This document shows, one piece after another, positions 31,628 through 42,502 of a DNA stretch of 64,000 bases; the stretch's first letter is position 1, and each line of letters begins with the position of its first letter. The stretch covers positions 62,001 to 126,000 of the forward strand of contig JAIXOX010000140.1 of assembly GCA_027486555.1 (NCBI GenBank), in the 5' to 3' direction. This DNA is from Comamonadaceae bacterium (lineage in GTDB: Bacteria; Pseudomonadota; Gammaproteobacteria; Burkholderiales; Burkholderiaceae_C). The notes under the pieces were generated by a model. The model worked only from the letters and a program-made list of their open reading frames with translations. It was not told where the DNA came from and ran no database searches. Made by a program: the position numbers and the translations under genes.

Positions 31628-31821
31628 AATCGTCGCCTCCTTGGATTCAAGCTAGGGAAAGCCCCGTCGGTGTGGGGCCTTGAACCACCTTTTCGGGGTG
31701 CTTCAACCCCACTATGCGCGCCCAAAAATGGAAAAGCAATACGCCCACAACTAAACCTGTAAAGTCCGCCGCTTTTGTCCCCAACGTGCCGTTTCAGTGC
31801 TATCGTCCGGTTTGAAACCAA

Positions 31822-31842
31822 GTCTTGACTCAGCGTCAAGAC
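31822..31842 (-). terminator. hairpin downstream of MFS gene (weak terminator candidate)
   Basis: GTCTTGAC-5 nt-GTCAAGAC; little T-tract. Confidence 0.35.
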
Positions 31843-31873
31843 GCCCTGCGCACATTCAAGTACGCCCTGCAAC

Positions 31874-33097
31874 TCAGCCCACAACCGGCGCAGGTGCCCC
31901 ATGCAGGCGCAAATGACCGGCCAGCCAGACGCTGAGCACACTGGCCAAAACCCCCAACAAGCCCGCCACCCAATACAAGGTGAGCTGTCCTTGCGCATCG
32001 CGCCCGATGATCAACCCCGCCACCAGCGCTGCCAGGCCCATCGAGGCCGATTGCACAGCCGAGTTCAGGGTCATGAAGGTGCCGCGCAAACGGGGCTCGA
32101 CTGCTGAAGAAATCATCGCCATGCCGGGAATCATGCGTCCGCTCATCACCGTGAACAACAAGGTGGAGATGACCAACAAGCCCCACAGAGGCAGCCCTTG
32201 CGAGAGTGTGGTGGCCATCAAGGGAACCGTCACCGCCAAAGCCAGGCGCTGGAACATCTTGACCTTGCCCACCTGGTCGGTCAAGCGACCAAAAACCCGC
32301 GCGCTGAGCAAAGTGGCCACTCCCCCGCACAGGTAAATCCATGGCACTTCTGAGGCGTGCATGCCCGCATTGGACTGCAGGTAAATGGTGATGTAAGGAA
32401 TGACGCTGAAAGCTGCGAACATCATCAGGCCCGACACCGCAAAAGCCTTGAGGTGATTGGGTTCGGCCACAACTTGGCCGATGCCGCGCCACACACTCAC
32501 CCGCTCGGGGTGGTGCAAGTGCGCATCCAAGCGGGGCAAGGTTTGCCAGGCCCCCAGCGCCAACAGACCCACCAGCACAGCGATACCGACAAAAGGTGCA
32601 TGCCAGTTGAAATGCGCTGCCAAAAACAGACCCAGTGGCACACCCGCCACGGTGGACACAGAAAAGGAAGTCATCACCACGCTCATGGCACGGCCCCGGC
32701 GCTCGAAGGGGATCACATCGGCCACGATGGTCTGGGACAGGGCCGACAAAACCCCGCCAAACAAGCCTGCAGCCACACGCGCCACCATCAACCAGACGTA
32801 GTCGGGGGCAAAGGCGCAAGCGAGCGTGGCCAAACCGAACAGGGTGTACATGCCAAGCAGCAACTGCTTGCGGCCGAAACGGTCAATGTAGGTGGCCGCC
32901 ATCAAACCCGAAAAGCCGGCCGACAAGGTGTAGGCCGAGACCAACAAGCCAAATTGGGCGTTGCTGATGCCAAACAAGGCCGTGAACTGTGGCCCCAGCG
33001 GCATCATGATCATGAAGTCGAGGATGTGGGTGAACTGGATACCGGCCAGCGTCAAGAGCAACCAGCGCTCGCGCTGTGGGGTCAGTTGAGGGATCAT
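31874..33097 (-). CDS. MFS transporter (DHA1-like)
   Basis: About 12 hydrophobic segments; 'ATYIDRFGRKQLLLGMYTLFGLATLACAFAP'. Confidence 0.88.
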   Translation of the reverse strand: MIPQLTPQRERWLLLTLAGIQFTHILDFMIMMPLGPQFTALFGISNAQFGLLVSAYTLSAGFSGLMAATYIDRFGRKQLLLGMYTLFGLATLACAFAPDYVWLMVARVAAGLFGGVLSALSQTIVADVIPFERRGRAMSVVMTSFSVSTVAGVPLGLFLAAHFNWHAPFVGIAVLVGLLALGAWQTLPRLDAHLHHPERVSVWRGIGQVVAEPNHLKAFAVSGLMMFAAFSVIPYITIYLQSNAGMHASEVPWIYLCGGVATLLSARVFGRLTDQVGKVKMFQRLALAVTVPLMATTLSQGLPLWGLLVISTLLFTVMSGRMIPGMAMISSAVEPRLRGTFMTLNSAVQSASMGLAALVAGLIIGRDAQGQLTLYWVAGLLGVLASVLSVWLAGHLRLHGAPAPVVG

Positions 33098-33189
33098 GAA
33101 ACAATGCCGGTAAATCACCTGAATTTAACACCCATCCACCCGCTGGCCTTCGCCTCCTTTTGTAGCCTTGATCACCCGCCCATGTTGCC

Positions 33190-34440
33190 ATGCCCATTGA
33201 CAACTTGACCGCCCAACCACTTTCGCCGCTTGTCCATTTAACGCCCACACGTCCAGACCCACTCAAGCCAGCCCATGTCAATGGCTTGGTCCTCATGGGG
33301 GGTGGCGCGCGCACGGCTTACCAAGCGGGTGCTTTGCAGGCGATTGGCCAACTGCTTGACCGGCAAGAAACAAAACTTCAAAGTTTCCCGTTCCAGGTCT
33401 TGGCGGGAACATCGGCTGGGGCTTTGAACGCCACATTCCTGGCCAGCAAGGCCTTGGATGGCCTGACCGGTCTGAACGATTTGGCGAATTTTTGGGCCCA
33501 TATTCGAACCAGCGACGTCTACCACTTGCCACAAACCCCTTTGGACAAATTCAGCCGCTGGGCGACTGCGCTGGGCTTGCTCAGCTCGGCACGCGCACAT
33601 GCCGCCGCCATGGACAATCTGGCCCTGGTGAACACCCTGCACCGGGCCATTGCATTGGAGCGAATCGACCAAGCTCTGCAAAAAGGGGTGCTGCAAGCCT
33701 TGGCCGTCACGGCTTCGAGCTATTCCAGCGGTGTGCACTGGACTTTTTGCCAAACCCGCGATGGCCAACCCATCCCGTGGAGCCGTCCCGGCAGGCGGGC
33801 AGAGCAGCAGCCCATCACCATTGAGCACCTGATGGCATCGAGCGCCATTCCTTTCATCTTTCCATCCACCCCCCTGTGGGTGGACGGCGGTATGGAATTT
33901 TTTGGGGATGGCGCCATGCGCCAGATTTCACCTTTGTCGGCGGCCATGCACCTGGGCGCTGACCGGATTTTGGCCATTGGCGTGAGCCAGCCCCAAAAAG
34001 GTGGATCAGAGATGGCGACACAAACCCGAGGCCGCCCGTCGCTGGGCACCATCGCAGGGCATGCCATGAACAGTGTGTTCCACGACACACTGGAGGCCGA
34101 TGTGGAACAAATCATCCACATCAACCAGACGCTGCGCGTTTTACCTGACGCCTTGAGGGCACAGTTGCCTCTGCGTGCGGTCGATGTTTTGACCTTGCAA
34201 CCCAGTGCCTCGCTGGATGACTTGGCCCAAAAGTTTGCCCACACACTGCCCAGACCCATTCTTCGGGTGCTGCAAGGCTTGGGAGCACTTCGCGGCAGCG
34301 GTGCGGCATTGGCGAGTTATTTGCTATTTGAGTCGGAGTTCGTTGGTGCACTCATGGCCTTGGGCCGGGCAGACGTCTCGGCTCGAGCCGAGGAAATCGT
34401 GACTTTTTTAAATCCGGCACCGTACCATCCGGTGCGATAA
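33190..34440 (+). CDS. patatin-like phospholipase family protein
   Basis: 'GLVLMGGGARTAYQAGALQAIG', 'VLAGTSAGALNATFLAS', 'WVDGGM'. Confidence 0.9.
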   Translation: MPIDNLTAQPLSPLVHLTPTRPDPLKPAHVNGLVLMGGGARTAYQAGALQAIGQLLDRQETKLQSFPFQVLAGTSAGALNATFLASKALDGLTGLNDLANFWAHIRTSDVYHLPQTPLDKFSRWATALGLLSSARAHAAAMDNLALVNTLHRAIALERIDQALQKGVLQALAVTASSYSSGVHWTFCQTRDGQPIPWSRPGRRAEQQPITIEHLMASSAIPFIFPSTPLWVDGGMEFFGDGAMRQISPLSAAMHLGADRILAIGVSQPQKGGSEMATQTRGRPSLGTIAGHAMNSVFHDTLEADVEQIIHINQTLRVLPDALRAQLPLRAVDVLTLQPSASLDDLAQKFAHTLPRPILRVLQGLGALRGSGAALASYLLFESEFVGALMALGRADVSARAEEIVTFLNPAPYHPVR

Positions 34441-34464
34441 TCTGCCGATTAATTCTGGAAAAAG

Positions 34465-34494
34465 ATGGCCATGGAAACTACCCCGAGTCGGTAG
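34465..34494 (+). CDS. putative 9-aa upstream ORF MAMETTPSR in the corA leader
   Basis: ATG at 34465 preceded by GGAAAAAG; TAG stop overlaps the start of the 12-bp inverted repeat at 34493. Confidence 0.3.
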   Translation: MAMETTPSR

Positions 34495-34535
34495 CTTTCG
34501 AACGCGCTGAGCACCCTGCCCATCGTTCGAAAGCT
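34493..34535 (+). promoter_or_regulatory. perfect 12-bp inverted repeat in the corA 5' leader
   Basis: AGCTTTCGAACG (34493-34504), 19-nt loop, CGTTCGAAAGCT (34524-34535). Confidence 0.7.
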
Positions 34536-34595
34536 GCAAAAACCCCTTCGCCGCCCCTTTGAACTTTTGGCACTTGGCCATTTTTCGGATTCGCC

Positions 34596-35582
34596 ATGCT
34601 CAACATTTTCACCCTCGTCAACGGCCGACTCTTCCAGGAAGAAATCGAGTCGCTCGAAGAACTCTCCCGCTTCCAGCCCATCTGGGTTGACCTGGAGTCG
34701 CCCACGACGGAAGAAAAGCGCTGGATCAAACAGTACTTCGGCCTGTCCATCCCCGAAGACGCGATGGACGAGGACATCGAAGAATCCGCGCGCTTTTACG
34801 AGGAAGACAACGGCGAACTGCACATCCGTTCGGACTTTTTGATTGCCGACGATGACGAGCCCCGCACCGTGCGCTGCGCTTTTATCCTGAACCAGCACAA
34901 CGCCGACCTGAAAAGCCAAGGCGTGCTGTTTTCCATCCACGACGAAGACGTGCCGGTGTTTCGCCTTTTGCGCATGCGCGCACGGCGGGCACCCGGGCTG
35001 ATCGAAGACGCCAAGGAAGTGTTGCTCAAACTGTTTGATGCCGACGCCGAATACTCAGCCGACACGCTCGAAGGCATTTACGACCAGCTCGAAAAAGTGG
35101 GCAATACCGTGCTGTCTGGCGATGTGACCGATGCCATGGCCAGTGAAGTGCTGGGCGCGATTGCACGGCAAGAGGACATGAATGGTCGCATCCGTCGCAA
35201 CGTGATGGACACGCGCCGCGCCCTGAGCTTCATGATGCGCTCCAAAATGCTCAACGCCGACCAGTTTGAAGACGCACGCCAGATCATGCGCGACATCGAC
35301 TCGCTCGACTCCCACACCGCGTTTTTGTTCGACAAAATCAACTTCTTGATGGACGCCACCGTCGGTTTCATCAACATCAACCAGAACAAGATCATCAAAA
35401 TCTTCTCGGTGGCCAGCGTGGCGCTGCTGCCGCCGACCTTGATCGCCAGCTTGTACGGCATGAACTTCCAGCACATGCCTGAACTGTCCCAAAAATGGGG
35501 TTACCCCTACGCTTTGATCTTGATGATCGCCAGCGCCGTGGTGCCCATGTGGTATTTCCGCAGGCGCGGTTGGCTCCAATAA
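34596..35582 (+). CDS. corA: CorA family magnesium/cobalt transporter
   Basis: Signature 'YGMNF'; C-terminal two-TM arrangement. Confidence 0.95.
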   Translation: MLNIFTLVNGRLFQEEIESLEELSRFQPIWVDLESPTTEEKRWIKQYFGLSIPEDAMDEDIEESARFYEEDNGELHIRSDFLIADDDEPRTVRCAFILNQHNADLKSQGVLFSIHDEDVPVFRLLRMRARRAPGLIEDAKEVLLKLFDADAEYSADTLEGIYDQLEKVGNTVLSGDVTDAMASEVLGAIARQEDMNGRIRRNVMDTRRALSFMMRSKMLNADQFEDARQIMRDIDSLDSHTAFLFDKINFLMDATVGFININQNKIIKIFSVASVALLPPTLIASLYGMNFQHMPELSQKWGYPYALILMIASAVVPMWYFRRRGWLQ

Positions 35583-35589
35583 AACCCAC

Positions 35590-36351
35590 TCAAATGGGAG
35601 CGCGCTCGCGCAACCACTGCAACAAAATGGCCCGGCTGTAGCGGCTGGCCACCTCACAAATGAAGCGATTGAAATCGGTGTGGGCCGTGTCGTCTGCGCG
35701 GTCCGAGATGGTGCGAACAGCCGCAAACGGCACACCATAGTCCCAGCACACCTGCGCCACTGCCGCACCCTCCATCTCCACCGCCAAAGCCGCTGGCAGA
35801 GCCTCGCGAAGCGCTTGGCTTTCGGAGCTGGTCGCGACAAATCGGTCACCGCTGACGATCAAGCCTTGGTGTACCTTGGGCGAACTCAGTTGAAACTGGG
35901 CCAAGGTGTCAGGTCCCAAATGCTGCTCAGCCGCCTGCAGCACCTGCTGCGCGGCTTTGGCCAATTGCAGCGACAAAACGGCATCGACCTCAAAAAGAGC
36001 CCGACCATACAGCGGCACCTCGTGTCTGGGAAACAGTGGCGAGGCATCCATGTCGTGTTGCACAAAGCCATCGGCCACCACCACATCGCCCACCCGCACC
36101 CCAGAGCCCAGACCGCCCGCCACACCCGTGAAGACCAGCGCATCCACGCCAAAGCGCTCCAGCATCACCGTGGCGGTGGTGGCCGCCGCCACTTTGCCAA
36201 TGCGCGAGAGCACCGCCACGACCGCATGGCCTTGCCAGTGACCCACCCAAAAGTCGCGCCCCGCCACCACCACCCGCTGCTCATCGGGCATGTCAGCCAG
36301 CACAGCCGCCAACTCTTCATGCAGGGCACTCATGATGCCGATCACCGCCAT
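35590..36351 (-). CDS. mtnN: 5'-methylthioadenosine/S-adenosylhomocysteine nucleosidase
   Basis: 'MAVIGIMSALHEELAAVL', 'VFTGVAGGLGSGVRVGDVVVAD', 'AVEMEGAAVAQVC'. Confidence 0.9.
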   Translation of the reverse strand: MAVIGIMSALHEELAAVLADMPDEQRVVVAGRDFWVGHWQGHAVVAVLSRIGKVAAATTATVMLERFGVDALVFTGVAGGLGSGVRVGDVVVADGFVQHDMDASPLFPRHEVPLYGRALFEVDAVLSLQLAKAAQQVLQAAEQHLGPDTLAQFQLSSPKVHQGLIVSGDRFVATSSESQALREALPAALAVEMEGAAVAQVCWDYGVPFAAVRTISDRADDTAHTDFNRFICEVASRYSRAILLQWLRERAPI

Positions 36352-36398
36352 GGCTCATCCTTTGTTCTGTACGCCAGAAATAGGCGTCAAATTGAAAA

Positions 36399-36422
36399 CG
36401 GCCACAAGAGAACTTGTGGCCG
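36399..36422 (-). terminator. intrinsic terminator candidate after fadD
   Basis: CGGCCACAAG-4 nt-CTTGTGGCCG, then GTTTTC on the minus strand. Confidence 0.6.
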
Positions 36423-36459
36423 CCAAACTCAGCCCCGACGCATCCGGGGCAGCGCAACA

Positions 36460-38142
36460 TCAAGCTTTATCGCGCAACTCACGCCGCAAGATTTTGCCCA
36501 CAGGCGTTTTGGGCAACTCGGCGCGGAACTCGATCACCCGAGGCTGCTTGTAAGCGGTCATGTTCTCACGGCAATAGGCCATGATTTGCTCGGCAGTCAC
36601 TGCAGGGTCTTTCTTAACCACCACCAGCTTCACAGTCTCACCGGTTTTCTCATCGGGCACACCAATGGCCGCGCATTCCAGCACACCCGGACACGCCGAA
36701 GCGACTTCCTCGACCTCGTTGGGGTAGACGTTGAAACCACTGACCAGGATCATGTCTTTCTTGCGGTCAACGATTTTGAAGAATCCCCGCGCATCCACAG
36801 TGCCAACATCACCAGATTTGAAGTACCCATCGGCCGTCATGACCTTGGCGGTCTCGTCAGGGCGCTGCCAATAACCGGCCATCACTTGCGGGCCTTTGAT
36901 GGCGATCTCGCCGGGCTGACCCACTTCGGTCACTTCCTGTCCGTCGTCGTCCAGCAGCTTCATCCAGGTCCCGGGCAAGGGCACGCCGATGGTGCCGGTG
37001 AACTCGGTGCTGGTGGTCGGATTGCAACTGGCCGATGGGCTGGTTTCAGACAAACCATAACCTTCGCAAATGGGGCAGCCGGTTTTTTCCAGCCAGAGCT
37101 TGGCCACGTTGGGCGTGACAGCCGTGCCACCGCCCAAAGACACTTTCAGGTTGGACCAGTTGACCGTGTTGAAATCCGGGTGGTTGGCCAAACCATTGAA
37201 CAAGGTGTTCACGGCCGGGAAGCTGTGGAAGGTGTGCTTGGACAACTCCTTGAGCACAGCTGGCAGATCACGCGGATTGGGAATCAGGATGGTCTGGCCG
37301 CCCATGCGCAGGCCCAGCATCATGTTCACCGTGAAAGCGAAGATGTGGTACAGCGGCAAAGCACACACACTGGTGGGCTGCTCGCCTGCCGGGATGCGCT
37401 TCATGACGGGCGCATTCCAGGCCTCAGACTGCAAAACGTTGGCAATGACGTTGCTGTGCAGCAGAACCGCACCTTTGGACACGCCGGTGGTGCCGCCTGT
37501 GTACTGCAGCACGGCGATGTCATCGGCCGTCAACTCGGGCTTGCGAAAGGCTTGTTGACGCCCTTTGGACAAGGCGTCATTGAAGCGCACCGCTTGGGGC
37601 AGGCTAAAGGCCGGGACCATTTTCTTGACCTTGCGCACCACGTAATTGACCAAGCCGCCCTTGAGCAGGCCCAGCCGGTCACCCATGGCCGCCAAAATCA
37701 CATGCTGCACCGGCGTTTGCGCGATGCACTTTTCGAGGGTGGCGGCAAAATTCTCGATGATGACAATCGCCTTGGCCCCCGAGTCCTTGAGTTGGTGCTC
37801 CAGTTCACGGGCGGTGTACAGCGGGTTGACATTGACCACCACCAAACCGGCCCGCAAAATGGCCGCCACCGCCACCGGGTACTGCGGCACATTGGGCATC
37901 ATGACCGCAACGCGATCGCCTTTGCTGAGGCCCAACGATTGCAAGTAAGCCGCAAGCCCCAAGCTTTCCTGGTCGGTTTGGGCAAAGCTCAAATCCTTGC
38001 CCATGAAGCTGTAAGCAGTGCGATCGGCGTATTTGGTAAAACTCTCTTCGAGCAAGCCCACCAGCGAGGTGTATTGGCTGGGATCGATGTCAGCGGGTAC
38101 GCCTTCGGGGTAACTCTTGAGCCAAACGGGATTCAGGTTCAT
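36460..38142 (-). CDS. fadD: long-chain fatty acid--CoA ligase
   Basis: 'QYTGGTTGVSKGAVLLHSN', 'GYGLSETSP', 'KTPVGKILRRELRD'. Confidence 0.92.
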   Translation of the reverse strand: MNLNPVWLKSYPEGVPADIDPSQYTSLVGLLEESFTKYADRTAYSFMGKDLSFAQTDQESLGLAAYLQSLGLSKGDRVAVMMPNVPQYPVAVAAILRAGLVVVNVNPLYTARELEHQLKDSGAKAIVIIENFAATLEKCIAQTPVQHVILAAMGDRLGLLKGGLVNYVVRKVKKMVPAFSLPQAVRFNDALSKGRQQAFRKPELTADDIAVLQYTGGTTGVSKGAVLLHSNVIANVLQSEAWNAPVMKRIPAGEQPTSVCALPLYHIFAFTVNMMLGLRMGGQTILIPNPRDLPAVLKELSKHTFHSFPAVNTLFNGLANHPDFNTVNWSNLKVSLGGGTAVTPNVAKLWLEKTGCPICEGYGLSETSPSASCNPTTSTEFTGTIGVPLPGTWMKLLDDDGQEVTEVGQPGEIAIKGPQVMAGYWQRPDETAKVMTADGYFKSGDVGTVDARGFFKIVDRKKDMILVSGFNVYPNEVEEVASACPGVLECAAIGVPDEKTGETVKLVVVKKDPAVTAEQIMAYCRENMTAYKQPRVIEFRAELPKTPVGKILRRELRDKA

Positions 38143-38231
38143 GTGGGGTCCTCCTGAGGTCAGTCTACCGCACTACTGACTTCAAACTGACTCTTGCTCA
38201 TTCTGGATTTCCCGTGGTTTACAAGCAAAGG

Positions 38232-39110
38232 CTACGCCCTGCTGACTCCACACTTTGCACGATGAAAAAACCATGCATAAAAGACCCATGAGCTCACCAC
38301 AACGGACACCCATGAAAAGACTGGATCGTAGGCTTGTGTCGTGAACATGGCCGATGTGGGCAGTGGCGAATCCTTGTAGCTGAAAAACACAATCAGGAAA
38401 AAATTGTTGGCGGTGTGTGCCCCGATGGAAAGTTCCAGACCCGCGTCACGCAAAGCCACCAGCGCGAAAAACAAACCCATGGTGAAGTAAGTGACCACCA
38501 TGATCCACATGCCGTTCGCAGTCACTTCAGGGTTGACCAAATGAGGTAACGTGAACATCACACTGCTCAGGGACGCAGCCACCACAGGATGGCGGGAGAT
38601 ACGCCCGAAAGCCTGCAGCAAGTAGCCCCTGAAAAACAGCTCCTCTGCTGCGCACTGTAGGGGCGTCAAGAGCAGGGCCAACATGAAAAACAGCAGCCAG
38701 CGTTGGGCATCAAAAGTCCAAACGTATCGTCCAGGAAAAAGCACACTTTCGATCCCCACAGAGCACAGCATGATCACGCCCCATACGGCCGCCCCCTGAA
38801 AAATCCGCCGCCAAGAGATGGCATGGCGGGTGGTGACCAAGGTGCGCCAGGGTCTGCGATGCCAAAACACGTGAAGCATCCAGGTGCCCAAAATCAAGAG
38901 CATGAAATCCACATGGGTCGCCACAAATTCGCTCACGTCGCCTAAAGACTGCTGCGACATCAGTGCTGAAATCACGATGCTGGCCACCAAGACCACCGTC
39001 TTAAGCACCAGAGCACCCAAGACATAGCGCCACCATCCGTTGCGCCCAAGGTCGGTGACCGAGAAAAAAACTGCGGAAGAAGACCGCAGTGTCGAAGTCT
39101 TGTGATCCAT
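38232..39110 (-). CDS. CPBP family intramembrane glutamic endopeptidase
   Basis: 'CAAEELFFRGYLLQAFG' (EExxxR) and 'MGLFFALVALRDAGLELSIGAHTANNFFLI'. Confidence 0.88.
   Translation of the reverse strand: MDHKTSTLRSSSAVFFSVTDLGRNGWWRYVLGALVLKTVVLVASIVISALMSQQSLGDVSEFVATHVDFMLLILGTWMLHVFWHRRPWRTLVTTRHAISWRRIFQGAAVWGVIMLCSVGIESVLFPGRYVWTFDAQRWLLFFMLALLLTPLQCAAEELFFRGYLLQAFGRISRHPVVAASLSSVMFTLPHLVNPEVTANGMWIMVVTYFTMGLFFALVALRDAGLELSIGAHTANNFFLIVFFSYKDSPLPTSAMFTTQAYDPVFSWVSVVVSSWVFYAWFFHRAKCGVSRA
39064..39090 (-). terminator. terminator-like hairpin in the first codons of the CPBP gene
   Basis: Minus strand ACTGCGG-TCTTCTT-CCGCAGT followed by TTTTTTC. Confidence 0.4.
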
Positions 39111-39203
39111 AAGACGGGTTTCAAACAAAAATCATGAAGTGCAACGCAACACATCCGAGCCAAGCCACACGCGAATCATTGCAGTTGTCGTGGCGTTGAT
39201 AGC

Positions 39204-39229
39204 AAAAAGGGGCCACAGGGGCCCCTTTT
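39204..39229 (-). terminator. intrinsic terminator after pntB
   Basis: AAAAGGGGCC-5 nt-GGCCCCTTTT palindrome followed by a T-tract on the minus strand. Confidence 0.75.
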
Positions 39230-39248
39230 CTCAAGTAAGACGGCAGCG

Positions 39249-40667
39249 TCAAGCCTTTAAGGCCATCAGCACCTCATCGAGCATCTTTTTGGCATCGCCA
39301 AACAACATGCGGTTGTTCTCTTTGTAAAACAGCGGGTTGTCCACGCCGGCGTAACCGCTGGCCATGGAGCGCTTCATGACGATGCTGGTGCGGGCCTTCC
39401 AGACTTCGAGCACCGGCATGCCGGCGATCGGGCTGGTCGGGTCGTCTTGCGCGGCCGGGTTCACGATGTCGTTGGCACCGATCACGATGGCCACGTCGGT
39501 GTCCGGGAAATCGTCGTTGAGTTCGTCCATCTCGAACACGATGTCGTAAGGCACTTTGGCCTCGGCCAACAAGACGTTCATGTGGCCAGGCATGCGACCG
39601 GCCACCGGGTGGATGCCAAATCGCACGTTGACACCTTTTTCGCGCAGTTGCTTGGTGATTTCAAACACCGTGTGCTGGGCCTGTGCCACGGCCATGCCGT
39701 AGCCTGGCACCACGATCACGTTTTTGGCGTCACGCAGCAGCTCGGCGGTCTCGGCGGCCAAGATGGGGCTGACCTCGCCCACCGGCTCGGCCGCTTCGCC
39801 CTTCGGCTTGGGCGCTGCGGCGGTGGTGCCAAAGCCCCCGGCGATCACGCTGATGAAGCTGCGGTTCATGGCGTTGCACATGATGTAGGACAAAATCGCG
39901 CCGCTGGAGCCGACCAAGGCACCGATCACGATCAGCAAGTCGTTGCTCAGCATGAAGCCCGTGGCCGCTGCGGCCCAGCCGGAATAGCTGTTGAGCATGG
40001 ACACCACCACCGGCATGTCGGCGCCGCCAATGGCCATGACCATGTGGATGCCGAACAGCAAAGCGATGACGGTCATGATGACCAAGGGCAGCATGCCGTC
40101 TTCCACCGTGTGGGCGTTCATGAATTCACGGCCAAAGTAAATGACTGCGATCAAACCCACCAGGTTGAGCCAGTGGCGACCAGGCAACAACAAGGGGCTG
40201 CCGCCGATGCGGCCCGACAACTTGCCAAACGCGGCCACCGAACCCGAGAAGGTCACAGCGCCAATGAAGATACCGATGTAGATTTCACCCGCGTGGATGG
40301 CGTGCGCTGCGCTGTCCAGATTCTTGGAGGCTTCTGGGTCCACATACGTGGCGTAACCCACCAGCGCCGCGGCCATGCCGACCATGCTGTGCATGAGCGC
40401 CACGAGTTCGGGCATTTGGGTCATCTGCACTTTTCGCGCAGCGTAGAGGCCAATGAGCGCCCCCACCAGCACAGAGCCCACGATCATGGGGATGCCCTCG
40501 GCCGTGACTTGCGGGCCAAAGATGGTGGCCAAAACGGCCAGGCCCATGCCGATCATGCCGTAGAGGTTGCCGCGCCGTGCGGTTTCCTGGTTGGACAAAC
40601 CGCCCAGGCTGAGGATGAAAAGAATGGTCGCGCCAATATAGGCGACCGTGGATAAGCTTGCGGACAT
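39249..40667 (-). CDS. pntB: NAD(P) transhydrogenase subunit beta
   Basis: '[53 protein letters not shown]'; multi-TM N-terminus. Confidence 0.95.
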   Translation of the reverse strand: MSASLSTVAYIGATILFILSLGGLSNQETARRGNLYGMIGMGLAVLATIFGPQVTAEGIPMIVGSVLVGALIGLYAARKVQMTQMPELVALMHSMVGMAAALVGYATYVDPEASKNLDSAAHAIHAGEIYIGIFIGAVTFSGSVAAFGKLSGRIGGSPLLLPGRHWLNLVGLIAVIYFGREFMNAHTVEDGMLPLVIMTVIALLFGIHMVMAIGGADMPVVVSMLNSYSGWAAAATGFMLSNDLLIVIGALVGSSGAILSYIMCNAMNRSFISVIAGGFGTTAAAPKPKGEAAEPVGEVSPILAAETAELLRDAKNVIVVPGYGMAVAQAQHTVFEITKQLREKGVNVRFGIHPVAGRMPGHMNVLLAEAKVPYDIVFEMDELNDDFPDTDVAIVIGANDIVNPAAQDDPTSPIAGMPVLEVWKARTSIVMKRSMASGYAGVDNPLFYKENNRMLFGDAKKMLDEVLMALKA

Positions 40668-40684
40668 TCAGGGTCTCCTTGTTC

Positions 40685-42286
40685 TTATTTGCGAAACATG
40701 GCCAGCATCCGCTGGGTCACGGCAAAACCGCCGAACATGTTGATGGCCGTCAGCACCAGGGCCAAAGCCGCCAGGATGCCGATCAGCGTGTTGGGTCGCC
40801 CAGCCGCCGCCAAAGGCGAAATCTGCACCAGCGCGCCAATGGCGATGATGGAGCTGATCGCGTTGGTCACGCTCATGAGCGGGGTGTGCAAAGCGGGCTT
40901 GACGTTCCAAACCACCATGTAACCCACAAAACAGGCCAACACAAACACCGTGAAGTGCGACAGGAAGGCCGCTGGCGCATACGCGCCCACCAGCACCAGC
41001 AACACGGCGGCGACCGCCGACACGATGAGCAACTGGCCCACGGGCATGGGCCCCGAGGGCTCGCCATGGCCGTGGCCTTTTTTGGCGGCAGGCGCTGCGG
41101 CTGGTTTGGGGGCGGGCTTGGGGGCCACCACCAAAGGCGGGGCAGGCCAGGTGATTTCGCCGTCCTTGATGACCGTCAGGCCCCGAATGGCGTCGTCTTC
41201 CATGTTGACGTTGATCACGCCGTCTTTGGTTTTGCACAACTCTTCGGTCAGGCGGAACAAGTTGGTGCCATACAGCGTGGACGACTGGCGCGCCATGCGC
41301 GAAGCCAGGTCGGTGTAGCCCACAATCGTCACGCCGTGCTTGACCACGGCCTTGCCGGGTTCGGTCAATTCGCAGTTGCCGCCTTGCTCGGCGGCCATGT
41401 CCACGATCACGCTGCCGGGCTTCATGCTTTGCACCATCTCGGCGGTGATCAGCTTGGGCGCGGGTTTGCCGGGGATCAGCGCGGTGGTGATGATGATGTC
41501 GCACTCTTTGGCTTGGCTTGCATACATCTCGCGCTGCGCGGCCTGGAAGCCTTCGCTCATCACCTTGGCGTAACCGCCGCCACCTGAGCCTTCTTCTTCG
41601 TAGTCCACCTTGACGAACTCACCACCCAGCGACACGACCTGGTCGGCCACTTCGGCGCGGGTGTCGTTGGCGCGCACGATGGCGCCCAAGCTGGCAGCCG
41701 CGCCAATGGCGGCCAAACCGGCCACACCGGCACCGGCAATGAACACTTTGGCGGGGGGCACTTTGCCCGCGGCCGTGATCTGGCCGTTGAAGAAGCGACC
41801 AAATGCGTTGGCGGCTTCAACCACCGCACGGTAGCCACTGACACCGGCCATGGAGGTCAAAGCGTCCATCTTCTGGGCGCGGCTCAATGTGCGGGGCAGT
41901 GAGTCGATCGACAGCGCGGTGACCTTTTTGGCCGCCAATTGCTGCATCAAATCGGGGTTTTGTGCGGGCCACAGAAAGCCGATCACCGTTTGGCCTTCGT
42001 GCATCAGCGCCACTTCGTCAGGCGTGGGGGCACGCACCTTGAAGACGATGTCGCTGCCGCTCCAGAGCGCACCGGCATTGGGGGCAATGGTGGCACCGGC
42101 CTCGACGTAGGACGCGTCCGACAGGTCAGCGAGCTCGCCCGCGCCTTGCTCGACCACCACGGCAAAGCCGAGTTTGACCAATTTGGTCACCGCATCGGGG
42201 ACCGTGGCCACCCTTTTTTCACCGGAAAAAATCTCTCGCGGCACGCCAATGCGCTGAGGCGTTGGGGCGATATCGCCAGTTTGCAT
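40685..42286 (-). CDS. pntA: NAD(P) transhydrogenase subunit alpha (alpha1 and alpha2 fused)
   Basis: '[29 protein letters not shown]', '[29 protein letters not shown]'; C-terminal TM segments. Confidence 0.95.
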   Translation of the reverse strand: MQTGDIAPTPQRIGVPREIFSGEKRVATVPDAVTKLVKLGFAVVVEQGAGELADLSDASYVEAGATIAPNAGALWSGSDIVFKVRAPTPDEVALMHEGQTVIGFLWPAQNPDLMQQLAAKKVTALSIDSLPRTLSRAQKMDALTSMAGVSGYRAVVEAANAFGRFFNGQITAAGKVPPAKVFIAGAGVAGLAAIGAAASLGAIVRANDTRAEVADQVVSLGGEFVKVDYEEEGSGGGGYAKVMSEGFQAAQREMYASQAKECDIIITTALIPGKPAPKLITAEMVQSMKPGSVIVDMAAEQGGNCELTEPGKAVVKHGVTIVGYTDLASRMARQSSTLYGTNLFRLTEELCKTKDGVINVNMEDDAIRGLTVIKDGEITWPAPPLVVAPKPAPKPAAAPAAKKGHGHGEPSGPMPVGQLLIVSAVAAVLLVLVGAYAPAAFLSHFTVFVLACFVGYMVVWNVKPALHTPLMSVTNAISSIIAIGALVQISPLAAAGRPNTLIGILAALALVLTAINMFGGFAVTQRMLAMFRK

Positions 42287-42502
42287 GTTTGTCTCCTCGC
42301 TCAATCCACAAAAAATAGTCAATTATTCCACCTTAACCGATGTTCACCTGTTCTTGCCCTTTGAAAATCCACTCAAGCCCTCTATCAACTTGAACAATCC
42401 ACCCTCCAGCACTGTTGAATCAAAGCCAAAAGTGTCATGCACTTTTCCAATAAAAGACACGACATCGGTCAACCGGGCACACCACCCTTGATAATCCAGA
42501 AC

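Noticed and set aside
34417-34435. GCACCG...CGGTGC hairpin at the end of the patatin gene
   Set aside because: Short stem inside coding sequence with no T-tract after it; not convincing as a terminator.
35680-38157. 825-codon plus-strand open frame opposite mtnN and fadD
   Set aside because: It lies antisense to two clearly homologous genes. The His/Gln/Arg-rich translation is typical of mirrored GC-rich codon usage, with no recognisable domain.
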